Numbered from the stretch's first letter, positions 52,435-61,571 are shown. The stretch: DNA of 64,000 nt from Anaerobacillus sp. CMMVII (GCF_025377685.1 NZ_JACEHK010000002.1:372001-436000); one strand, 5' to 3'. Made by a program: numbers and translations. The notes: generated by a model from the sequence alone, not told the origin.

Positions 52435-53060
52435 ATAAACCGGTTTTGAAAACGAATACGATCGAATCGTTGAATGGACTCTTGATCAATTCGCTTTCCG
52501 ATCCTTACCATTAAGCAATTTGCAGGGTGGGAACAAATTTCAGGGTCATCTGTTGCAAACCAAACTAAGCCCCCAGCATTCATCATCTTTTCCATTACTT
52601 TGCGATAATCCCATATAGATAAGCCAGTTCCTTTTAAATCCCAATGCCAATAATATTCGGTAGTGATGGTAATATAGTCCTCCATGGCGTCGTCCATCAT
52701 GGCAACCTTAAGCATATTCTTACCAACTTTAGCTCCACGGTAGGCAGCCGCCACTTCTATAGCTCCTAATTCTATTAAATTATCCATCTTTGCTTCAGAC
52801 CATCTTTCTAGTTCGTCAGGATAAATAAAAGTAGCATACCCAACAATTACATCATGATCTCTAGCAATAATAATTCGGCCTTCTGGAAGATCGGCAATAC
52901 TTAGTAGGGCTTTAAATTGTTTTTCAGGCGGTCTGAAGGCAACTAACCCTTCATGAAATCTATAAGCTTCTAGCTCCTTTGCAGCGATTGGTCCTTCTAT
53001 AATCAACGTATGCTGACCTGTTTTCAATTCTAGTGCATTATAAGTTTTTTTATGGTTCAT
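52428..53060 (-). CDS. acuA: AcuA, acetyl-CoA synthetase acetyltransferase
   Basis: This 210-residue GNAT-type enzyme has a Rossmann-like acetyl-CoA motif (IELGAIEVAAAYRGAKVGKN, then MLKVAMMDDAMEDY). In B. subtilis AcuA acetylates the active-site Lys of AcsA to switch it off. ATG 53060 is 7 bases from AAAGGTGG; the preceding in-frame GTG at 53066 lies in that site. Divergent from acsA, with their promoters in the 199-base gap. Confidence 0.93.
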   Translation of the reverse strand: MNHKKTYNALELKTGQHTLIIEGPIAAKELEAYRFHEGLVAFRPPEKQFKALLSIADLPEGRIIIARDHDVIVGYATFIYPDELERWSEAKMDNLIELGAIEVAAAYRGAKVGKNMLKVAMMDDAMEDYITITTEYYWHWDLKGTGLSIWDYRKVMEKMMNAGGLVWFATDDPEICSHPANCLMVRIGKRIDQESIQRFDRIRFQNRFMY

Positions 53061-53259
53061 AAGCACACCACCTTTAAATAAAGATATAGTAGGAATAATT
53101 ATTATTATACAATAAAAAAAAGGATTTTTTGCGATTTTAGAGAATTTATATCATAAAGACATTTAAAATTTTAATAATTGAGAAAATTCAAAAGTTATAT
53201 TACAATTACCTTATTACTTCCAAATATTATAAATTAAAATAAAGGGGGACAAAGAAAAA

Positions 53260-54975
53260 ATGCAAGTACAAGCGATTCCTGCAGTAAAAGGAGATTATCA
53301 TTTAGAAGATTATAACAAAATAGTAGAGAATTTTGACTGGAGTCAAGTAGAGGAACAATTCTCATGGTACAAAACCGGAAAAATGAACATAGCATATGAG
53401 GCGATTGACCGTCATGCCCAAAGCGAAAAGAAAAATCAAGTTGCCCTCTATTATAAAGACGACACGAGACGTGAAAAATACACGTTTAAAGAAATGATGG
53501 AACTTACAAATAAAGCTGGTAATGTGTTAAGACAGCAAGGTGTTGAAAAAGGAGATCGTATATTTATCTTTATGCCAAGATCTCCAGAACTTTATTTTTG
53601 CTTATTAGGTGCGATCAAGCTTGGTGCAATTGTTGGTCCACTTTTTGAGGCGTTTATGGAAGCTGCTGTGTATGATCGACTAAATGACAGTCAAGCAAAA
53701 GTATTAGTAACAACTCCTGAATTAGTAGGACGTGTAGCTAGAGACAACTTACCTTCCCTAGAGAAAATTGTCCTAGTTGGCGATGGAGTAGTTGAAGATG
53801 ATAAAACTGTAGATTTTGGCAAAGCGATTGAACAAGCCAGTAAGAAGTTAGAAATTGAATGGGTAGATCGAGAAGATGGGATGCTACTTCATTATACATC
53901 AGGTTCAACAGGTAAACCTAAAGGGGTATTGCATGTTCATAATGCTATGGTTCAGCAATATCAAACAGCAAAATGGGTCTTAGATTTAAAAGAGGACGAT
54001 GTTTATTGGTGCACGGCAGATCCAGGTTGGGTAACTGGTACGGTTTATGGTGTTTTTGGGCCATGGTTACATGGCGCATCCAACGTAGTTAGAGGCGGGC
54101 GCTTCAATCCAGAGGATTGGTATAAAACGATTGAAGACTACGGAGTCACTGTCTGGTATAGTGCGCCTACTGCCTTTAGAATGTTAATGGGGATTGGTGA
54201 AGAGTTAATTCACCGTTTTGATCTAACATCACTTCGCCATATTTTGAGTGTTGGTGAACCGTTAAATCCTGAAGTAGTAAAATGGGGAGTTAAGGTATTT
54301 CACTTAAGAATTCACGATACATGGTGGATGACTGAAACCGGCTCAATGATGATTTGCAATTACGCATCATTACCGATAAAACCAGGATCAATGGGCAAAC
54401 CGATTCCAGGTGTAGAAGCAGCTATCATTGATGATCATGGAAATGTTCTTCCACCAAATCGAATGGGGAATTTAGCCCTTAAAAAAGGCTGGCCGTCGAT
54501 GATGCGTGCGATCTGGAACAATCCTCAAAAGTACTCAGAATATTTCACAGATAATGGCTGGTACATTTCAGGCGATTCTGCTTACATGGACGAAGAGGGG
54601 TACTTCTGGTTCCAGGGGAGAATTGATGATGTTATTAATACCTCTGGCGAGCGAGTTGGCCCATTTGAAGTTGAAAGCAAATTAGTGGAGCACCCAGCAA
54701 TTGCAGAAGCAGGAGTAATTGGTATTCCTGATCCTGTAAGGGGCACAATTATTAAGGCGTTTATTTCCTTAAGGGAAGGATTTGAACAAAGCGAAGAGCT
54801 GAAAGAGGAAATTCGTCTTTTTGTGAAAAAAGAACTTTCGGCACATGCGACACCTCGACAAATAGAGTTTCGCGATAAGCTGCCAAAAACAAGAAGTGGT
54901 AAGATTATGAGGCGAGTATTAAAGGCGTGGGAATTAGATTTACCGACAGGTGATTTATCGACGATGGAAGATTAA
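53260..54975 (+). CDS. acsA: Acetyl-CoA synthetase AcsA
   Basis: This 571-residue adenylate-forming enzyme activates acetate to acetyl-CoA. Motifs in order: LLHYTSGSTGKPKGVLHVHN (P-loop A3), DTWWMTETGSMM (A5), DNGWYISGDSAYMDEEGYFW and FQGRIDDVINTSGERVGPFE (A8 hinge), and KTRSGKIMRRVLKAW with the catalytic Lys near residue 549 that AcuA would acetylate. AAGGGGGACAAAG precedes ATG 53260. Target of the divergent acuABC operon. Confidence 0.95.
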   Translation: MQVQAIPAVKGDYHLEDYNKIVENFDWSQVEEQFSWYKTGKMNIAYEAIDRHAQSEKKNQVALYYKDDTRREKYTFKEMMELTNKAGNVLRQQGVEKGDRIFIFMPRSPELYFCLLGAIKLGAIVGPLFEAFMEAAVYDRLNDSQAKVLVTTPELVGRVARDNLPSLEKIVLVGDGVVEDDKTVDFGKAIEQASKKLEIEWVDREDGMLLHYTSGSTGKPKGVLHVHNAMVQQYQTAKWVLDLKEDDVYWCTADPGWVTGTVYGVFGPWLHGASNVVRGGRFNPEDWYKTIEDYGVTVWYSAPTAFRMLMGIGEELIHRFDLTSLRHILSVGEPLNPEVVKWGVKVFHLRIHDTWWMTETGSMMICNYASLPIKPGSMGKPIPGVEAAIIDDHGNVLPPNRMGNLALKKGWPSMMRAIWNNPQKYSEYFTDNGWYISGDSAYMDEEGYFWFQGRIDDVINTSGERVGPFEVESKLVEHPAIAEAGVIGIPDPVRGTIIKAFISLREGFEQSEELKEEIRLFVKKELSAHATPRQIEFRDKLPKTRSGKIMRRVLKAWELDLPTGDLSTMED

Positions 54976-55009
54976 TAACACAGTGATTAGAAGAACATAA
55001 CCTAATTTT

Positions 55010-55046
55010 AAAAAAGCTTCCGCTAAACTTTAGCGGAAGCTTTTTC
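55010..55046. terminator. Bidirectional terminator between acsA and the PBP gene
   Basis: A stem of about 17 bp, AAAAGCTTCCGCTAAA with TTTAGCGGAAGCTTTT, sits between converging genes, with A and T tracts on both sides. Confidence 0.88.
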
Positions 55047-55054
55047 TACTTTCA

Positions 55055-57889
55055 TTAATCGTTGCCACTCTCATCATCATCACCATTGCTAGGTTTCGGT
55101 GGCTTTGGTATTTTCGGTGGTTTTGGTTCTTCGTTATCCTTTGGATCAGGTTTCTCTTCTTCCTTTGGAATCTCTTTTACCCATCCTCCAGTTGTCACAA
55201 TATTTGAAGGCTTCGACTCTCTTCCAGCGGCATCAACAGCAGTAATATAGTAAGCGAATGGGTTTTTATCTACATTAAAAACAAATTGCTCATCTGACCT
55301 AACGCTTCTTAACGTAGTAAATGTTTCACTACCATTAGGTGCACGGTAGATACGATAACCTACGATATCGTTGTCATTATGTTCTGTCCATGAGAGCTTA
55401 TTGCCACTAATTGCAACATTGGTTAGAGCACTAGGTGTTTTCCCATTATTTTCAACTTCTTTGCTAGGAATTAAATCTTTAAACTTTTCTAGTAATTTTT
55501 CTGCAACCTTTTCATCCTCTAGTATTTCTTCTTTGATTGACACACCATTTCTTACAAATTCTGATGGTGTTTGATCTAGTGCAATAAACGGTTCGCCTTT
55601 CACGATTACATATTTCACTCGTTCTAAGCTATCATCAACTTTCGTTGGTACAAATTTAGCATTAAATAAATCAGTTCGAACAAATCCTGCTTCACGGCAA
55701 AGATCAGAAGCTAAAAGTCCAGATATTCCACAGAAAGATTGACGTACAATTCCACTAGGCATTTTAAACGGATCTTTTGGAGCAATAAATTCAGGATTAA
55801 CGTCAAAAGCACTATTTGCAAGATGTGCCCAGATGCGTTGTGAAAAATATCCGATACCTCTACCATCGAATCTAGTTGGCAGGGAAGCCTCGGTATCATA
55901 ACCAATCCAGACTCCAAGAGTAAAGTTTGGATTATATCCGACAAACCATGAATCTCTTGTCCCATTGGTTGTACCAGTTTTTCCAGCAACGTCTGAATTA
56001 AACTTAAGCATACCAGGTAGAGCAGCTGCTGTTCCTCCGCCCTTTAATACATCGCGAAGCATATCAGTAATTAAATAAGATGTCTGTGCAGAAAAGACTT
56101 CTACAGGTTCAGCTTCGTGTTGGTAAATAACTTCGCCATCTTTTGTTTCTACTTTTTCAATCATATACGACTGAATGTAATTCCCACTATTAGCAAATGT
56201 TGCATATGCAGCTGTATTTTGCTCGACAGTAAGACCAGCGTTTCCACCGATAGAAGCCCCTTCAGTTGGTTCTTCAAAAATGCCCATGGCATGAAGTTTT
56301 TCTCGAGATACTTCTCTTGGTACCAAATTATAACTCTTTACAGCCGGGACATTCCTTGAACGGACCATTGATTCTCTTACAGTAATTAACCCAGCCCAGT
56401 CTTTATCAAAGTTAGATACTTCTTGTTGTGGTGGTGCTAAGTAATGGTATTTCGTGTCAGGAATAATATGCCCAGGCTGAACAAGTCCTAATTCTATTGC
56501 TGGAGCGTAAGCAAGGATTGGTTTCATCGTTGACCCGTTTTGTCTATTTGCTTGAGTAGCTCTATTAAATTCTTCGCCTTCGTTCAAATATCTGCCACCA
56601 ACAAAACTGATGATAGCTCCTGTCTTGTTTTCAATTAAAACGGCTCCGACTTCAACCTTTTGGTTTGCATGGTTTCTTGTATTTGGAAAAAGTGCGTCAT
56701 TTTTCGCAACTACTTGATGAGCGTCATAAATATCTTTATCGATTGTTGTATAAATTTTATAACCATTACGTTTTAAATCGCGGCCGGCTAAAGCCGTGTA
56801 ACGAGCTTGTAGAGACTTTCTTTCTTCACTATCTTCAATCTCACTAAGCACAATACCATCTTTCTCTAATAAATGATCGGCTATTATTTTTACCGCACGA
56901 TGGTTAATAATTTCAGCAGTTAAATAAGGATATTCCTCTTTACTTTCAGGAGTTGGCTCGGCCAAATTTGCAAGGATGTCATATTTTAATGCCTTTTTGT
57001 ATTCAGACTCAGTAATATAGCCTTTGTCCCTCATTCTAGTAAGAACTGTTTTCATTCGATTTAAGCCTGGGGTTATATCATTTTTTATTGTAGGCTTACT
57101 ATCTCTGCGAATGAAAGGTGTGTACCCAAATGGACTTTGTGGTAGACCAGCAATGTAGGCACTTTGTGGAAGATTTAAATCTTTTGCATCTACCCCAAAA
57201 ATTCCTTGTGCTGCTGATTGAACCCCCGCAATGTTCCAACCATTTGCATTTCTGCCAAAAGGAACAATGTTTAAGTAAGCTTCTAAAATTTCTTCTTTGT
57301 CAAAGAAATTTTCAAGACGCATAGCCAGTAAAATTTCTTTTGCTTTACGTTCAAAAGAAACCTCGTTTGTTAGTATTTGATTTTTGATTAATTGTTGAGT
57401 TAAAGTACTACCACCTGTTTGAACGGATGAGTTGGTAAATTCCTGAAAAGTTGCTCGCATGATCGCTTTAGGAACAATACCGTTGTGTTCAAAGAAATAT
57501 TCGTCTTCTGTGGCAATAACTGCATTAATTAAGTGCTCTGATACTTCGTCTAATTTAATCTCTCTACGTTGTATATCAGAACGAACCTCTCCAAGTAATT
57601 GACCATCTCGAAAATATATTTCAGAAACCTCTTCATAGTCATAAATATCTTTTATCATTTCCTCTTTACTTCTAATAGGTTCGTCTTTCACCAATGAGGC
57701 AAAATAGCCAGCACCAGCTGCACTTACAAATAAAGCAACTGAAGTAAAAATAATAAAGAAGATAAGGACTAAATTCCAAACAACTTGATATGTGATTCTA
57801 AAGCATTTAAGTAACTTTATTTTTTTTATAAAATTATTAAATGAATGTAATGTTACTCGTTTGCTAGAGCGCTTATTATCCATGTTCAT
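55055..57889 (-). CDS. Class A penicillin-binding protein (PBP1A family) with FN3 domain
   Basis: This 944-residue bifunctional wall synthase has an N-terminal basic tail and a membrane helix (38-61). The glycosyltransferase domain shows IATEDEYFFEHNGI (catalytic Glu near 128) and GGSTLTQQ. The transpeptidase shows NGSTMKP (active-site Ser near 452), SRN near 511 and GKTGTTNGT near 635. A fibronectin type III domain (about 816-901) and a Pro/Lys/Glu/Asp-rich tail end it. ATG 57889 follows AGGGGGTAG. FN3 domains at this position are known in some Bacillaceae PBPs. Which B. subtilis PBP it replaces is not clear. Confidence 0.93.
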   Translation of the reverse strand: MNMDNKRSSKRVTLHSFNNFIKKIKLLKCFRITYQVVWNLVLIFFIIFTSVALFVSAAGAGYFASLVKDEPIRSKEEMIKDIYDYEEVSEIYFRDGQLLGEVRSDIQRREIKLDEVSEHLINAVIATEDEYFFEHNGIVPKAIMRATFQEFTNSSVQTGGSTLTQQLIKNQILTNEVSFERKAKEILLAMRLENFFDKEEILEAYLNIVPFGRNANGWNIAGVQSAAQGIFGVDAKDLNLPQSAYIAGLPQSPFGYTPFIRRDSKPTIKNDITPGLNRMKTVLTRMRDKGYITESEYKKALKYDILANLAEPTPESKEEYPYLTAEIINHRAVKIIADHLLEKDGIVLSEIEDSEERKSLQARYTALAGRDLKRNGYKIYTTIDKDIYDAHQVVAKNDALFPNTRNHANQKVEVGAVLIENKTGAIISFVGGRYLNEGEEFNRATQANRQNGSTMKPILAYAPAIELGLVQPGHIIPDTKYHYLAPPQQEVSNFDKDWAGLITVRESMVRSRNVPAVKSYNLVPREVSREKLHAMGIFEEPTEGASIGGNAGLTVEQNTAAYATFANSGNYIQSYMIEKVETKDGEVIYQHEAEPVEVFSAQTSYLITDMLRDVLKGGGTAAALPGMLKFNSDVAGKTGTTNGTRDSWFVGYNPNFTLGVWIGYDTEASLPTRFDGRGIGYFSQRIWAHLANSAFDVNPEFIAPKDPFKMPSGIVRQSFCGISGLLASDLCREAGFVRTDLFNAKFVPTKVDDSLERVKYVIVKGEPFIALDQTPSEFVRNGVSIKEEILEDEKVAEKLLEKFKDLIPSKEVENNGKTPSALTNVAISGNKLSWTEHNDNDIVGYRIYRAPNGSETFTTLRSVRSDEQFVFNVDKNPFAYYITAVDAAGRESKPSNIVTTGGWVKEIPKEEEKPDPKDNEEPKPPKIPKPPKPSNGDDDESGND

Positions 57890-58145
57890 ACTACCCCCTA
57901 TTTAATCACATTCTATTATAGCATATATAGTAACTTTATGGGGATGGGGAATAGCGTTACCTTTATATAGTAACTCTTTTTTGATGATTTCGTAAATTTA
58001 CGCTTCTTGAAAGCATCCCGATAAGTGTGAATAGCCATGGCTATAATCAAATGATAGTAGTTACCAGGTTTTAGAAAATGTCTTTTTGATAGAGCATTTA
58101 GTTCGCAACCAATTTCTCTTTGTAAAAAGCATTAAGAAAAGTAGA

Positions 58146-58174
58146 TTGACATTAGGTAGATTTTTTGATAAAAA
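58146..58174 (+). promoter_or_regulatory. Sigma-A promoter of the tyrS leader
   Basis: Perfect TTGACA (58146-58151), a 17-base spacer and TAAAAA (58169-58174). The resulting transcript would begin just before the T-box. The sequence from 57890 to 58145 shows no ORF or structure that I can support. Confidence 0.65.
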
Positions 58175-58179
58175 TGAAC

Positions 58180-58445
58180 CAATAATAAAATTAAAATAAA
58201 AAAGCTATGAATGGAAAACAGTAATATGCAATTCCCTGTTTAAGAGAGCTGGTGGTAGCTGCAAACCAGTACAAAATTGTGTGTGAATTACCTCCAAGAG
58301 CTTCCTTTGTGAACAGTTTTTAGCTCAAGTAACAAAGGACGGAACAAACCGTTATATTTCCGAGGTGGAAGGTAAAAATTTACTTTCAACAAGGGTGGTA
58401 CCGCGACAATAAGCTCGTCCCTTTTTTAGGGATGGGCTTTTTTCT
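58180..58445 (+). promoter_or_regulatory. Tyrosine T-box leader of tyrS
   Basis: The T-box motif AAGGGTGGTACCGCG is at 58391-58405. It is followed by a terminator: AGCTCGTCCC paired with GGGATGGGCT and a TTTTTT tail. Upstream structure starts with GAGAGCTGGTGGTAGCTGCA; the candidate specifier TAC (Tyr) is at 58289-58291 in GTGAATTACCTCC. Uncharged tRNA-Tyr would pair with specifier and T-box to prevent termination. Confidence 0.93.
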
Positions 58446-58577
58446 ATTTATACTTTAAACGAAACTTGGTAACACATTAAAGTATAAGAATAAACTAAGG
58501 CGTACTTCATCAAAGAGAATAGCCCAGTTTTTCTAATAGAGTCTATTATTATGAGTAAAAGAGAAGGAGCGAAAGAA

Positions 58578-59839
58578 ATGAATTTGTTAAATGATTTAGA
58601 GTATCGCGGCTTGATTAATCAAGTAACAGACCTTGATGGTTTATCAAAGCAACTAGAAGAAGGGCAAATGACTCTTTATTGTGGTTTTGATCCGACTGCA
58701 GATAGCTTGCATATTGGTCACTTACTAACTGTACTAACATTGCGACGTTTTCAACTTGCTGGAAACAAGCCACTTGCACTAGTTGGGGGTGCTACTGGAT
58801 TAATTGGAGACCCTAGTGGAAAAAAAGCAGAAAGAACACTAAATGAAAAAGAAATTGTTGCTCAATTTAGTAATCGAATAAAAAATCAACTATCAAAATT
58901 TTTAGATTTTGAAGGTGGAAATCAAGCGAAAATTGTTAATAATTATGACTGGATTAGCAAACTAGATGTAATTACATTTTTACGTGATGTAGGAAAGAAT
59001 TTTGGTATTAACTACATGCTTGCAAAGGATTCAGTGGAATCTAGAATTCAATCAGGAATTTCATTCACTGAATTTAGTTATATGATTTTACAATCATACG
59101 ACTTTTTGAAGTTGTTTGAGCAAGAAAATTGTCGCCTGCAAATTGGAGGAAGTGACCAGTGGGGGAATATTACCGCAGGTTTAGAATTAATTCGAAAATC
59201 TACTAATGAGGAAGGGAAAGCATTTGGTTTTACAATTCCATTAGTAACAAAAAGTGATGGAACTAAATTCGGTAAAACAGAAGGTGGCGCTATCTGGCTT
59301 GATGAAGAAAAAACATCACCTTATGAGCTTTATCAATTTTTTATTAACACTGATGACCGCGATGTTGTTAAGTTTTTAAAATACTTTACGTTCTTGTCCC
59401 ATGAAGAAATTGATACCTTAGCTGAGGAAGTTGCGACAGCTCCTGAAAAGCGAAGTGCACATCGTAAATTAGCAGAAGAGGTTACAAAACTAGTACATGG
59501 TGAAGAAGCATTGCAGCAAGCCATTCGAATTTCCGAGGCGCTTTTTAGTGGAGAAATTGCAAACCTAAACGCCGCTGAGATTAAACAAGGGTTTAAAGAT
59601 GTTCCATCCTATGAATGTGCAAAAACAGAAATTAGCCTGTTAGAACTATTAGTAGCAGCTAAAATCGCGCCATCAAAGCGTCAAGGTAGAGAAGACATTC
59701 AAAATGGTGCAGTCTACCTTAACGGTGAGCGGATCACAGATTTAGAAAAGTTATTTCTAAAGCTGATCGTATTGACGATGAATTTACAATTATCCGTCGT
59801 GGAAAGAAGAAGTATTACTTAATTAAGTACAGTTTATAG
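58578..59839 (+). CDS. tyrS: Tyrosyl-tRNA synthetase, frameshifted near the C-terminus as sequenced
   Basis: ATG 58578 follows AGAAGGAGCG. It has the class I signatures HIGH (45-48) and KFGKT (KMSKS equivalent, near 229) and the family start MNLLNDLEYRGLINQVTDLD. In the last 30 codons the frame slips: as sequenced the S4-like domain ends abnormally (KLFLKLIVLTMNLQLS) at a stop at 59822. Adding one A to the A4 run at 59746-59749 restores VISKADRIDDEFTIIRRGKK then KYYLIKYSL and a stop at 59839, giving 420 residues like B. subtilis TyrS. The enzyme charges tRNA-Tyr and is regulated by the T-box. Confidence 0.93.
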
Positions 59840-59855
59840 TAAGTTATGAGTGGAG

Positions 59856-59905
59856 AGTTTTGAGTGAAAGGTTTTGTTTCGGAGCAAAACCTTTCACTCA
59901 AAACT
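59856..59905. terminator. Perfect 21-bp inverted repeat between tyrS and the cytochrome c gene
   Basis: Arms 59856-59876 and 59885-59905 around an 8-base loop. It lies between converging genes and contains the motif ACTCAAAACT seen also near 42057 and 45665. It can end both transcripts. Confidence 0.8.
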
Positions 59906-59910
59906 CAAAA

Positions 59911-60195
59911 CTATTTTTGTTTTGCAACCCAGGTTGCTACTCTTTCTGCATTTTCGCCAGTAAGTATGTTGGCAGGCATATTTATTTCTCCGTTATGAAT
60001 ACTATTTAAAATGTCTTTTTTCTTTAAACCACGTATCCCAGAAGCTAATCCTGTTCCATTTAACTCCAGACCATGACACCCCGCGCAATTCTTGTTAAAC
60101 AGTGTAATTGTCTCATTTTCTCTTTGAATAGCAGCTTCACTTTGACAAGCCACTAAGAAGATACTGCAAAAAATTAAAATAACAGTTTTTTTCAT
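59911..60195 (-). CDS. Membrane-anchored lipoprotein cytochrome c (CccB-like)
   Basis: This 94-residue protein has a lipoprotein signal (MKKTVILIFCSIFLVACQSE, Cys17) and one c-type haem site (NKNCAGCHG, Cys37/Cys40/His41) with the distal Met in GEINMPANIL (near 73). It would carry electrons to a terminal oxidase on the outer face of the membrane. ATG 60195 follows GAGGTG; the in-frame extension to 60222 is rejected. It resembles the c551-type CccB. Confidence 0.88.
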   Translation of the reverse strand: MKKTVILIFCSIFLVACQSEAAIQRENETITLFNKNCAGCHGLELNGTGLASGIRGLKKKDILNSIHNGEINMPANILTGENAERVATWVAKQK

Positions 60196-60253
60196 AAAAT
60201 ACACCTCAACTACCTTTTTCACATTTTCTTAAATTGTACCAGCACTTTAAAGA

Positions 60254-60625
60254 AAAGTGTAGAGTGTAAAGTTTACAAACAGTGTAGAGATTAGAGTTTA
60301 GAGTGTATAGTTTTTGAAAGTAATGCTACGAGGCAAGATTAGATTTAGCGCTTTGCACTCTAAACCATGCGAATCTTTTCCTTTTTGTCTATTTTCAACG
60401 CGTAGCCCCAGAGGCAAAGTGTTATCGAGCATAACCCGAGCCAATTTCGGAAAGGGTCGGGCTAGAAAATAGAAATTCATTCTGAACCTAGGTAAAGTTC
60501 GTAAAGGATTAGGCTGGAAGTAAAGAGTAACACTTGAAGTGAACAAAATCAGTTGTACTCTCGGGACTTACAGGCTTCCCTGAAATACTTGCATAACTCT
60601 AGACTTTACACTTTGAACTCTAAAC
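60254..60625. repeat. Region bounded by inverted GTGTAGAGTGTAAAG / CTTTACACTTTGAACTC arms
   Basis: The 465-base gap between the cytochrome and rpsD begins with GTGTAGAGTGTAAAGTTTAC, GAGATTAGAGTTTAGAGTGT and ends with CTCTAGACTTTACACTTTG, ACTCTAAACTAAAA, so that the outer 20 to 30 bases on each side are imperfectly inverted. The inside has an 82-codon minus-strand frame with no family resemblance. No gene supported. It looks related to the TACATTCTACATTTT family in general style. Confidence 0.5.
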
Positions 60626-60626
60626 T

Positions 60627-60659
60627 AAAAAAAGCCACGCGGATGCGTGACTTTTTTTG
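60627..60659 (-). terminator. Terminator of rpsD
   Basis: On the minus strand AAAAAAAGTCACGC pairs with GCGTGGCTTTTTTT around a 4-base loop (one G-U), followed by Ts. It lies directly past the rpsD stop. Confidence 0.88.
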
Positions 60660-60660
60660 A

Positions 60661-61263
60661 TTAACGTGAGTAGAACTCAACGATAAGAGCTTCTGTAACT
60701 TCAGCAGGTAACTCAGAACGCTCTGGTAAGCGTGTATAAGTTGCTTCAAGTTTCTCTTCGTTGAAATCAAGATATGCTGGCACGAAGTTGTTTACTTCTA
60801 AAGCATCCTTAACTGCAGTTAGGTTCAATGACTTTTCACGAACGCTAATTGTTTGACCTGGTCTTACACGGTAAGAAGGAATATCTACACGTTTCCCATC
60901 AACCATTACGTGACCGTGGTTAACTAATTGGCGAGCTCCACGACGAGTACGAGCTAATCCCATTCTGTAAACTAGGTTATCCAAGCGAGACTCAAGTAAA
61001 ATCATGAAGTTTTCACCGTGGATACCAGCCATCTTACCAGCATCATCAAAAATGCGACGGAATTGACGCTCGTTTACTCCGTACATGTGACGAAGCTTTT
61101 GCTTTTCTTGAAGTTGAAGACCATATTCTGAGATTTTTTTTCTTTGGTTAGGACCGTGTTGTCCTGGTACGTATGGACGCTTTTGTAATTCTTTTCCTGT
61201 TCCGCTTAATGAAATCCCTAAGCGACGAGATAATTTCCAAGATGGACCTGTATAACGAGCCAT
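60661..61263 (-). CDS. rpsD: 30S ribosomal protein S4
   Basis: This 200-residue protein begins [20 protein letters not shown], the Bacillus S4 sequence, with the S4 RNA-binding domain about 91-150 ([40 protein letters not shown]). It binds 16S rRNA early in 30S assembly. A strong AGAGGAGGAG precedes ATG 61263. In B. subtilis rpsD is autogenously repressed by S4 through its own leader; the 170 bases upstream here hold several potential stems but I cannot match them to a defined structure. Confidence 0.97.
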   Translation of the reverse strand: MARYTGPSWKLSRRLGISLSGTGKELQKRPYVPGQHGPNQRKKISEYGLQLQEKQKLRHMYGVNERQFRRIFDDAGKMAGIHGENFMILLESRLDNLVYRMGLARTRRGARQLVNHGHVMVDGKRVDIPSYRVRPGQTISVREKSLNLTAVKDALEVNNFVPAYLDFNEEKLEATYTRLPERSELPAEVTEALIVEFYSR

Positions 61264-61456
61264 GAATGACTCCTCCTCTGTTATTTTAGTATTGATAAAA
61301 TAACAACAGTTTTTAGTAATCCCTTCAAAAGCTCATTTATATTCATGCACTTTCGCTTCGACAGCTGGAAGTTACACAATGCACCTCATAAGAGTTTCAG
61401 CCGCTGTTAATGAGGTATAAAATGAGAAGAGTGTCAATTGAAGTTTACCTTGGCTG
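61264..61456 (-). promoter_or_regulatory. rpsD leader region (possible S4 autoregulatory RNA)
   Basis: The minus-strand leader contains TTGACA at about 61430-61435 and a following set of inverted segments (ACAGCGGCTGAAACTC, CAGCTGTCGAAGCG, TTATTTTATC...AAATAA). The -10 cannot be fixed. S4 autoregulation at rpsD is established in B. subtilis; its presence here is inferred from position only. Confidence 0.4.
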
Positions 61457-61571
61457 TCTTATTTTACACAAAGAATAGTATATGTTTATTATTATCGAAA
61501 GTCAAGTAACTTAAGAATAATGATTTAATAAAAAGGGTAATTCAGCAAAATATTAGCTTAAATAATTTGAT

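Noticed and set aside
53067-53259. cre site in the acuA-acsA divergent region
   Set aside because: No convincing match to the consensus was found by eye, although CcpA control of acsA is known in B. subtilis.
55062-55574. Plus-strand frames opposite the PBP tail, with Ser/Gly/Phe-rich sequence
   Set aside because: They are the complement of the Pro/Glu-rich and FN3 codons of the PBP gene; no ribosome site.
2902-59839. Programmed frameshifting as explanation for split genes
   Set aside because: No slippery heptamers with downstream structures in common; the breaks occur in unrelated genes at simple short runs and are all fixed by one base.
60298-60546. 82-codon minus-strand frame in the spacer before rpsD
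   Set aside because: No ribosome site, no recognisable domain, basic/aromatic composition unlike neighbours, and it lies within an inverted-arm bounded spacer.
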